From contig CP154954.1 of assembly GCA_039621445.1 (NCBI GenBank), positions 15,642,140-15,706,139 on the forward strand: a stretch of 64,000 nt of DNA, read 5' to 3'. Position numbers and translations under genes: made by a program. The notes under the pieces were generated by a model. The model saw only the letters and a list, made by a program, of their open reading frames with translations. It searched no databases and was not told the origin of the DNA. Below, one piece after another: positions 14,792-26,052 of the stretch (its first letter is position 1; each line of letters opens with the position of its first letter). The stretch comes from Euglena gracilis (taxonomy: Eukaryota > Euglenida > Euglenophyceae > Euglenales).

Positions 14792-17700
14792 CGTCCGTGC
14801 GTGCGTGCGCACGTGCGTGCGTGCGCGCGTGCGTGCGTGCGTGCGTGCGTGCGTGTGTGTGTGTGTCTGTCGGTGGGGGGGGTGGGGGGGTGGGTGTAGT
14901 GTGTGCCAGAACCAAGGACCCTCTCAGTTTCCCGGGCGGGAATCCAACAGGTTCTCAGGCACATGACAATTTCCTCGGGGGGGTTGTCCTGTGTTGTTGG
15001 TGTGCAACGTGCTCTGCTACACACAGACACACAGACACACAAGACACATGGCACATAACATATGTGCACACAGGCGTACACACACCTTGCCTGGTGTCAT
15101 TAGAAGAACTACCTTACTTTTCATCTTGTTTGGTTGAAAGTTAATTGGCCAGTAATGGGCGTTAATTTGGGTACTTTTGTGGTCCGGCCCACTGGCAGTT
15201 GAAACCAGACTGGGCTGCAAACCCAGCTGGACTGCACTTTTTTATCCAAAGTTTTGAGGTACACCCCCAAAACCTCAAAAATGCCATTTTCGGGGGTTTG
15301 ACCCCGTTTTCCCCCAATGTTTTCGGTGCTTTGCACAGAAAATGTTTCGGTTCATCCCGGTTTTGCCAGGCTTACAATAATTATTTTCCCTTCTTGACCC
15401 CCCTTGAGGGGGGGGCTGGCTGGGAGCTGCTGGCCGGATCTGGGAGATGCTGGCTGGCTGAACCCAAGGGTTAGGGTCCTTCCAGCTTGAGAAATAATGA
15501 TTTCAGCCCACTGGATGGAAGAACTTGCTGGCTGGATAGAAGATGCTGGCTGGACCCAGCCAAAGTCGCCAAGTGTAAAACAGGAAAATTGCCTCTCTTT
15601 GCCGGGGTGTCTCTTGGCCCACACTCGCCAAACTGGTCTTACAGCGGGTTAGCCTCCCACACCGCCAATTTGGCCGAAGCCAATATTCTGGGGAGGTTTG
15701 CATGCCACCCCCCCCCTCCCCCTGGCTTGTTGCCCAAGCCAGAACTGCCATAGTCAGTGGGGTGACTCTTTGCTCTTTGGCCTCATACTGCCACAGGTCT
15801 TTGGAGCTGATTAACCCAAAGTTCCCCCCCCACCTGGCTTCTGGTGCCAACATGCCGAGCAGTATGTGGTTCTTCTCACCCAGTGAACTCAAGGCAAATG
15901 CCATTGAAGGCTCTCCGAACATGTGTAACCTTGCCAGGATTTTCAGGAAGCCCTTCGGTATTGAGGTGGGTGATTGGGGAGGGGGCCGACGATCCCCCCG
16001 GGGGATAAGGTGAAGGAAGGGGGTCTGGACCAGATGTCGGGAGGGGGGTCCGGACCACACCCCCCTCCTCAGCAGATGATTGATGGTTTGGTGTTTTCCA
16101 CATAAATGTTTCAAATTTCATAAATTTCAAAAAAATGAGCATTTTTGGATTCATTTTCAAAGAAAAAATCAGGGGGTTTTTGAACAATCTTGGCCAATTT
16201 CCTGCCCTTTGCCCGTCCATGAAACCGAAGGTTTTCCAGGCCCATGTGAGTTTCGAGGTAGGAGGGGAGGGGTCCAACCCCCCCCCCCCTCAAGGCTTCC
16301 CATCTTTTCCAATCAGGCTGATTTCTAAGGCAAGGCCAACCCTCCCCCCCCCTCCCCCCGGAGCTATCCTGGTCAGGCACTCCAAAGCACCCAGGTTCCA
16401 CCTCTGGGGGGGGGTACATGGCTAAAATTGCTTTGGGCACCAGTTTTTGGATCGCTGTTCTGTTCTGGTTCGCTAATTCTGGCATAATGGTTCGAAGTAC
16501 CCGGGGGGAGGGGTTCAGCTCGACTGCAGCTGTTCCAAATTTGGCCAGTGGAAACCCCAGTGTCCCTGGATCCAAGGTATGGAAATTTTTTCCAGTGACC
16601 GGCATGAAGCGCTATAAAATTTATTGACCCCCAAAACCTGCCAAAATGACCATGTTTGGAAATTTTCCTATTTTTTGAACAAAATCGGGCAACAAAAACA
16701 CGGCAAAAACATCTTTTTTTTTACCTTGGCACACAGCGCCAGAAGAATTTTTTTCTGGTTGGGGGGTGACGAAGAGGGGGTCTGGCTACCCCCCTCCCCG
16801 GGAAACTATCATGCCCGAGAACCTGTCAGGGTCCCTCCCGGGAAACTGCGAGGGTCCTCGTTACCAGCCAACTGTTGGCAGGGTCCCCGGTACCGGCCAA
16901 CCTGTCAGGGTCATTTTTTTTCAATGATTTTCCCCTGAAATGCCCTACTGGGGGAACTGTCAGGGTCCCGCCCAGGAAACTGTCAGGGTCCTTGGTACCG
17001 GCCAACCTGTCATGACAGGAAGTTGTCAGGTGACAGTTTCCCAGGGGGGGGATAGGTAGTGGCTTTTTCTGGTGTCTGCTGTAAAAGCTAGCTGGTCTAC
17101 CTCCTCGGGGTCCTTATGCAACAGCCTTCTGGGCACTCAGGCAAGGCACTCCTTGTGCCGGAAGCCTAGAAAAGCCCATTTTTGGGCATTTTGACCAGGC
17201 AGGCACGGCCCCAGGGGGGGGGGGTATTGGCTGCCTGCCCAGGCAGCCCGAGGCACCCTGGGGAGGCCGCCCCCCCCCCCCCCCCCGGGGTTGTCAAGTT
17301 CAGCCTGCCCTCAATAAGGACCATCACTGGACCTAGTAAGGAGAGTGCTGGAATTGTATCGAGTCCAAGTCGTCGTCCAGGGGCTGGCTTCAATCGCTGG
17401 CCAAATGAAGGCAAACGATGAGATGCATCCCACGCAGGCCAGCCACCAAACAGCAGGAGTGGAGCACAGGGTTTCCCACTGTGGGCTGTTCCACCGACGT
17501 ACCACACACTCATTGTATACCCTATCAATCTAATTACTGCTGCATTTCAGACTTCACTATGTAAGCAAATGTGCGCACGGGCAAGTGGGTGGGGGGTACC
17601 CATCTTTTCCGGTCCTTAGACGGGGGAGAGTATGCACATAATTTCGTCGCATATGTATCATGAATCCCACAACGTGTAGTTCGCTCCGCAAAGACCGCAA

Positions 17701-20700
17701 AGAAAGTGTTCACCCAAGTCAGTTAAGAAACCTGCACTCCAACAAACGTGCTCACCCAGTGTCCAGCATCCTCCTCAACTGCGACTAATATGGTGGTGCG
17801 GGAGCAATAATCTAAATTATCCAGGAGGGAAAATTGCTTTAACTGGCTGGTGTTACTCACCTAAAAAAACAGGTGTATTTTCTTTTGTAATATGAGTGTA
17901 CTACTGAGAATTATTTTTTTTTTCATAATGTATATAATTTGGATGACGTCAGTTATTTGAAACAACTCTTCACATGTAATTTATGAATTTTTTTGGGTGT
18001 GCAATTTTGTGTTTCACCGTCCGCAAACAGTTTCAAGGATTTAACTATTGATATGTAACACTCAAAACCGCGCAGAAGGAGGCAGCCTGCCCCCAGGATG
18101 CTGACAATCATGTTTGCGGACATCGAGGGCTTCTCCACCATTTGTGAGAACGAGTTCCCCGCCGTTCTGGTCTCCGTGTGCACGGAGTACTTCGAGGCCA
18201 TGTGCAGTGCCCTGGGTCCCCAATGCCGCCACGGAGCTGCTCGAATTTTTTTTAAATGGCAATATGCTGGGTTGAAAAAAATACCCCCCATTTCCAGGGG
18301 TTGGTCAAAGATTATGAAACCACTAAAAAACAATCGCTCACCTCCAGAAAAACCACCCAGTCAGCACCGTGGGTGAGTGGGTTTTCGAAAAAAAAATGGT
18401 TTTGTGGGTTCCCCCAAGGTGCCCCCCCCCCCCTGGGTCACTAAGTGAATCTATGGTCACAACCCCCTGGGCCACATTTCTCCTCTACTTTCGGTGCCAA
18501 CTCATTTTGCGCCTCCTTCTGGGAGTTTGGTAACAAATTGTGTGATGCCTTTTTTTCCGCTCACCTTTCGGAGGCATTCCTTTCCTCTCCGGGCTGGACT
18601 CAGCTGTCCAACATCGTAGGACGCAACGGCACCATTGACAAGTTCATTGGCGACTGCATCGGCAGCGTTGCAGTGGGTGGTTTTGAAGTTGCGTCTGTTC
18701 AGGGGATCCGTCCATTAAATGTTATGCATTTCATGTGTTCAGTGATCCCTCAATTTCCATAATTATCGACACTCATTTTATTCGTTTGTCAACAACACTC
18801 GTATGCTTCTTTGCACCGGACCATCCATTCACGATCCTGTCAGCCTGTGCGACCCCCGGCCCTGTGTACGTGTCACCGCCACGTTCACAGACACAAATGG
18901 CCAGAGGCCAAAGTCACGCCAGGCCGGAAGAAGGGATGAATGGCACGAAGCAAACAGCCACAGTGCAGTGGCGTTCACTTCCACAGCTACCTACCCCAGG
19001 GAGATTGTCACGCCAAGAACCTGTCAGGGTCCCTGGTCCATGACTGGAATTTGGAGGAAGTTGAGGACCAAGGGTCCTTGGTCCCGGCAAACTTCAAGAC
19101 CCAACCCCGGACATTTTCCCGGTCCTGTCAGGTGACAGTTTCCCGAGGGGCATGCCAGACTCCACTGCCGTGCTGTGCCATGGCGATGTGGAACGCACCG
19201 GACCGGCTCCCCAACCACGAGAGGGACGCCGTGGCCGCGTCGTTGGCGATGCAGGACGCCCAGGGGCTGTGCCGCGAAGGCAACTCGCGTGCGGGGTGTG
19301 GCGGACGGCAGGTGTGCAGTGTGGTGCGGGGTGCACGGTGGTGCGGGGTCTACCCCAGTCACATCGTGGCCCCCCGGTGTGGTCCAGACAGGGAATTTTT
19401 TACGTTTGGACCCCCGGGGGGGAGGGGGGGGGTAGGGTGGGTGGGTCTGGCCGAGCCCCCCCCCCGGGGAGGGGGGTGGGATATACTTTTCGGCGCCGCA
19501 GGCGCCGAAAAAATTCTATTTTAGCACTTTTCGCGATTTTCGGACATTTTTTTTGTGGGTCCCCCGGGACCCCCTCCCCCCCCCCGGTCTTAAAAAAACC
19601 CCTGGGCCCAGAAGCTGGCCCAGAAACCCATCTCCGGAACAAACGTCCCCCCCACCCGCCGACCCATTTCTGTTTGCCCGGTTTGCCGGCCCCTGCCGCT
19701 TGCGTCATGGACCTGCACCGGTCGTGGAAGGACCGCGGGCTGCCGGTGCTGAAGTTCCGCGCGGGCATCCACACCGGGGAGTGCCTCGTGGGCAACTTCG
19801 GCCAGGGCCGGTCGCGTGCCTGTCTTCGGTGCCCTCTGTGCCCATTCCCGGTTTGTCAAATCACCCCCATTTCCATCGATGGTTGTATCGTGGAATGGCA
19901 TCACCCTTGCTACCCCATGAGCGAGCCTCAGGTGTTCGTGTTCCTCTAATTATGCTCCCCCCGGACCTCCCTGGAGTCAGCCTCCCCCAGGATTGCAACC
20001 TGACAACAGCCTGATTGGCCGGAACGTTGAGACCCTGACACCGAGGACCCGCTGTCGGGGAGGAGTGAAATGAGCGTTCCTCAAACGTGAAAGTTTTGCA
20101 GAAACTTTCAAGCAGATGCCAGAATCAACCCGTGGATGCAATCACGGGATTGTCCCGAGCTGACAGGATACCACTCTTGCTGCCAATCTCGTTTACATTG
20201 GGACTGTTTCCCGCTCGTCTGGCCAACAGCTCCGGCCCTGGGGCGGGCTGCAGCTACCGCGTCAGCTACACCTGCCTGGGCGACGGGGTGGCCCAGCCCC
20301 CTCCCGATTGACCCACTGCTCACCTGCTGTGTGGAGTTGACCTCTGCAACCAAAATAATAGTGGCAAATGGCCAAATTTGAATACATCTGGCAATCAAGA
20401 ATTGTCTCCCCCTCCATAAACCATGTAATTGAGTCTGGGTCAGAATGGAAAAAAAACACCCAAAATGACTATTTGTTGGAGATTTTTGGAGATTTTGTTT
20501 GTGGCTGTACCCACCTTTTGCCCGACTAAGTACCGACCACCCCCCCCAGTCGGGGATTGCAGGTCAGGGGGGTGCGTGACCCCCCTGGTCGAGGGTTGTA
20601 GGAATCGGTGGGTACAGGGAGGGGACTCTTTGGAAACAGTGCAAGTATTTGGGCTTCAGAGTTCTCAATATGTGTTCCACCTGGATGTAACATAAACTGC

Positions 20701-23700
20701 AAGGCCTGCGTGTTGGCTTGGTTGGGCAAAAACAGCACGCTGGCATGTGGTGGTGAGGGCTTCCAGCCAGAACAAGGTTCCTTACCATGCAATCACTGAG
20801 TCACTGGCCGACCCCCCCCCCCCTGGGTGGGTGGCTGGTTTTTCAGAGTAACTGACTGGTTTTTGGCCTGGCCCCCTCCCCCCCGGGGGGTTCGCAAAAA
20901 AACCACTAAAGTGACCCGGCGCCGAAGGTGCCGGACAAAGTTTTTGGCTTTTTTTTCATGTGTTTTTGGTCAAATTTCCTTTGGATTCTAGAGTAGCCGA
21001 CCCCCCCCCCTTCCCCCAGGGGGTGGTGACTGACTGGTTTCCCGGAAAAAGTGACTGGCTGGTTTTTCGAAGAGTGGAGTGACCCCTCCCCCCGGGGGTC
21101 GGTAAAGCATTGCATGTTCCTTACCTGAGGAAGGGCGCTGCCTCCCAACCTGTCCTCTCGCCTGGAGGCACTCAATAAAAAGTTTGGGGCCAGGGTGCTT
21201 CCAGCTGGAGAGCCTCTTCAAAGGCTTGTCCCATATCGTACCGTCCCTCTCCTGGCCAGACAGCAGGAAATGCACTTGAAAAAATAACCCAATGAAAGAT
21301 TTGTTTCTGCACAAGAGAATTTCCTGTCAATCGCACATTGTTGCATTATGGGTATCCCAGGACAGTGCTCATGTGAATATGTGAATGAAAGGAGGCTGGT
21401 TATGGGAGCAGGCTTTTGCTTAGTCGTGTGCCCACCTCACGGGGGGGTGCTAGGGGCAGGCATCTCGTCCGACCCCCCCGGGGGGGGGTCGAGTTTTTGG
21501 GGGGTGCCTGCCCATAGCAGGCACCCCCTCCGCCCCTGGCGCCGAAGGGCCCGGAAAAGGCCATTTTCAATGAAAAATTTATGGGCCCCCCTGGACCCCC
21601 CGGAGGGTGTGCCTGCTAGGGGCAGGCACCATATAGCACCCCCCCCTCCCCCCCCCCGGTCGGCCTGAATGGGAGCATAGCCAGTCTCATTTTGCGCTTT
21701 ACCGCAGAGCCACTACTACCCCCCCCCCCCTATGTCCAACGACCACCCCCTGGTCAGAGGACACCTTTTCGGAGGTTTGACCAAATTTTTGGTCCCGGCG
21801 TGAAGCGCCGGGACCAAAAATTTTGCCCAAAAATTGGCCAAAGGTTACCGGTCATTGGACATAAGGGGGGGGGTAGGGGCTCTGCGGTACCCCCTTTTTG
21901 GGACACAGTCTTGTAAGTTGTCCGAAACTTTGTGTGGCGACATATGTGGAGAGTATCCCCGGTGGGGAATCACACACCAAAATCCATTTTTCACCAGTCT
22001 CCGTGTATTTTTTTTGGAAAGGACTTCATTATTGTCATCTTTTTTTTAAAAAAAAGAAAACGCCCTGCCGAGGACGTTCATCTGCGTCTCCCACTCCACG
22101 TACGAGGCGTGCCAGCACGACTTCCATTTCCGGAGGCTGGCGAAGGTCACGGTGCCTGGCAAGGCCACCCAGGGACCAGTGGTTCTCCCGCATCGACGAG
22201 TTTTTTTTCCATCTTTTATTATATTTTTCAGCCTTCCTTCGGGTGGCTGGATGGTGATTTTTTTTTTGGCTTTCAGAGATGCAAAACGGGCCAAAAATGA
22301 GCCAAAGTGGGTCAGAAAAGGGCTGGGGCGTATTTGGGGTTTAAAGCTGACTGGTTTTTCAATAAAAAAAGAAGTGGCTGACTGGCTTTTGGAAGTGTGG
22401 AAGTAACCCCTCCCCTCCCCTGTTGGTCGATAAAATTCTAAACCACACAAATTTTGGATGGTGAGGGAGGGGGAGTTGGTGCAGTTGGTTTTCTGGGTCG
22501 TGCTACAAAGGCGTTCATTTGCTCAGCCCTGCCAGAGAGGTGCTTCCGGTGTACGAGGTGCTGTGCGAGGCGGGATGCGTCGAGACACGGACCCCCAAGG
22601 CCGCAGACCTTCCTGGACAGACAATTGCTTAAGCACTGTCCCACCCCCCCCCCCCCCCCCGGGGGGGGTGGGTGACTGGTTTTTTCAGAGTGACTGACTG
22701 GTTTTGGGCCCGGACCCCCTCCCCCCCCCCGGGGGGGTCGGCCAGGAGTGGGCAAAAGTGGCTTGAGTGACCCCGGCGCCGAAGGCGCCGGAAAAAATTT
22801 TTTGGCCTGAAATGGCCTAAAGTGACTGGAAAGTGGCCGTTTTTCTGAGTGGCCGACCCCCCCCCCGGGGGGGTAGTGACTGACTGGCTTCCCAAAAAAA
22901 GTGACTGACTGGTTTTTAAAAAAGTGGAGTGACCCCCCCTCCCCCCCCGGGGGTCGGTAAGCAATTGTATGTTCCTGGAACAGTCGGCGTCGACGTGCAG
23001 AGAGAGCCTGTGAAGCCGGCCAATCGGTGTCAAGTCTGGCTTGTGGTCCCCCAATTTGAACTCCGGACTATTCTCTCAACCTGCATGGGGTCCAACGTTT
23101 TTGTTCATCCAGTGCACATTCCCAAGTCAGATCAGTGACCAACCTCTGAAGTTGCAATGCCGATGTTGCAGAGTGTGGGTTCAGGGTGCCCACCCCTCCC
23201 CCTCCCGGGAAACTGTCGCAGAAGGTGGGAGTGGCCAACCAGTCATGAGAGGAAGTTTCCAGGGTCCTGGCACTGGCCGACCTGTCGAGTTAACTGCTTC
23301 CTCGGGGAGGGGGGTGTTAGGCAGGTGCTTATTCTGCTGCTGTTCTCTGGTTTCGTTTCACAAACTGTTTTTTTTTTGTTTGATGGAATGTGGCTTAATG
23401 CGTGCGATCGGCGGACACTCATTGCCTCCGCCCAAGGAGCGGCGGTACTCCCCGGCGCAGCGGGTCAGCGTGGCGGACGGCCTGCTGTTGCGCGGCCCCA
23501 CCAAGACTGGGAACAAACCGGCCGACCAGTCCCTGAATGGTGTCCCCCCTTCAAGCCTGCCCATGCGAAGCACGGAGGGTGAATGGTGTGGCTTTCCCCA
23601 CTGAATCTGCTGCATTTTGAAGTTTTTTGGGGGGGTGAGAAATGATTCATTAATCCCACCGTCATCGAAGGGAGATACAAACAGAAAAGTCGCGTGGTTG

Positions 23701-26020
23701 GCAATGATACTTTTCAGGTTTTTCAAAAGATAATCATTTCTTCGATGCAAAAATCCGAGTTATGGCATTCCCCTGTTATCATTTTAGGAGTATTAAAGGA
23801 GGTGGTTGTATGGCAAGTGTGTATATATGTAAGTCTGTGTGGAAATTATGCAAATACATGGCAGCCTCGGTCTATTTGCCCCCCCCCCCGGGGGGGGCAA
23901 GCAGAGTGATCAATGGGGGGGGGGTCGTGTGGAGGGACCCGTGTCCGACCTTCGGGGAAATTTGGGTCTAGGGTTAGGGTTCCAACCAGATACCCAGAGG
24001 ATGTACATTTTTAGGAATTTAGGCAGACGTCAGGCCGCATGTGGGAGCCAGTGGACCGAATTCAGGGGAATTCTTTTTGGTAAAACATGTATTCAAAAAT
24101 CTTCTGAAAATGGGACCTGATTGCGGGCCTAACTTCGTCCTAAAATGGACCAGTTTTCGGGGCAATCCCAACCCTAACCCTATGCCAACAATTTAGGGGG
24201 AATCCTCCTTGATTCCACTGCCGGTTTCCCTGAAACCGCGTGTTTCCCAGCGCCGTGGGGCCAAAACAAAAACAGAAATTTGGATCTGGGTCCCCCATAC
24301 CAGGGGGGGGGGGACTCAAACAGGAAAAATTGCTGTGGAAAAATTCAGAACAAATTTTTGTTTAGGATTATCCCCACAAATTTTGCGAAATATAAATTTT
24401 CGGCACTCCGTCAATTCAAAATAAAATAATTTTTTGCCTTATTTTTTGGAGTTTTTTTTTTGCAATTTTTTTTTTGGAGTTGTGACAACCTCGAATTTTG
24501 GTGTGATTTCTCTTGTGTTTCCCTGAAAAGTTGGTTCACAAGATTTTTTTGTTCAGAATCTTCCCTGGGGGCCCGCTTTTCAGCGAGCAATTAGTAAATA
24601 ATAAATAAGCGAGCGTCCAATAATTTTTCCCGTCGGCATTTGTTCCTGTTATTTTCCCCCCGGTATCCCCCCCCTGATCATTCTAATTTCCCCCCCAGGT
24701 GAGAAAGTAGAGTGAGGCTGCCAGATATCCATATACATATACACACATACATGCATATACAGAATAACATATGCATACATAAACCCCACCCCTCACTTAT
24801 AACCCCCCCCACTTATAACCCCCCCCACTTATAAACCCCCCCCCTCGGGCCGACCAGCCAAACCGGATCGATCCTATAACCCCCCCCCCCCCTGGGGAAG
24901 AAAAATGGAAACCGCCGGGGACGATTTTTTTTTTCAGCCGCAAACCACTGAAAAACTGATTTTTGGCATTTTTTTGAGACCGACCATCATCATAATGCCA
25001 TTTTTGACCAAGTTTGCCAAAAATTGCCAATTTTAGGGGGTTTCGAGGGCATTTTTTGGGGTCGGATTTTGACCAACAATTCCGTATCCTATAAAACCCT
25101 CCCACCTATAACCCCCCCCCCCTCAGGCCGACCAACTAAACCGGATCCTATAAACCCCGGGCAGTTTATAAGTGGGGGGAGGGGTTTACACATGCATCAG
25201 GGGGGGGAAATGCGCTGCGCAGTTTTGCCCATTTTTGTCAATTTTTCAAAAATGCGCATTTTTGTGCATTTTTTTGCGCATTTTCCCCATTTTCCCACTT
25301 TTTTTTATACACTTTTTGGAGGCATTTTGTCCATATTGTCCATGTTGTCCACATTGTCCATATGTCAAAAACAAACTTGACATTGGTGTTATTCAACACC
25401 GTTCTTCAACACCAATCAAATCACATGCTCACCGAATTTTGCCCACGTTCAAGTAACCCATTTCTATAACCAACGAACCCATTTCCGCACTTTTTTTTCC
25501 ACCCAAGGGACCCGCCTCAAGAAAAAAAACCCTTGGGTGATGAGGTGTGGGTACTCATCCAATGATGATGAGACACTAGGGTTTTCAGAGACCCCACATC
25601 GAATCCTACTCCCTTTGTCACCAGTAAGGGGCAACCATGGCTGACATTGTTGGTTATGGTGAACAGAGAGTGACGCCTTGCTCGTGCATTTTTTTTTATA
25701 TACCAAAAATGCCTTTATTTCAGCTGTTTTTGATGACTTTGGTTTAATTTTGGGCTTATTGTTGGAAATTTTTCTGAGTCCTTTTTCCCTTATGAATGTA
25801 CAAACTCAGCGCATTTTTTGCGCATTTTTTTTTGCGCATTTTTGCGCATTTGTTTTTTCCGGGGGCCGTCCAGAGCATCCCCCCCCGCATACATGCACGC
25901 ATACATACACACAAACATGCACACATGCATGCATACATGCGTACATTCGTATATGCATACAACAGACAGACAGACAGGCAGACAGATAGACAAACAGACA
26001 GACAGGCAGGCAGGCAGAAC

Positions 26021-26052
<32 letters not shown>

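Noticed and set aside
18673-19158. GT-AG intron between the GDCI and WNAP exons
   Set aside because: It keeps phase but inserts extra residues into a core beta strand that does not vary in length across the family.
22615-22632. TAA at 22630-22632 as the end of the cyclase gene
   Set aside because: It lies inside an element with a perfect 8-bp duplication. Removing the element restores an open frame that continues to the conserved W-D-G-V tail.
25960-26052. Regular short repeats resembling a CRISPR array
   Set aside because: Uninterrupted 4-bp units without spacers, in a eukaryotic intron: a microsatellite.
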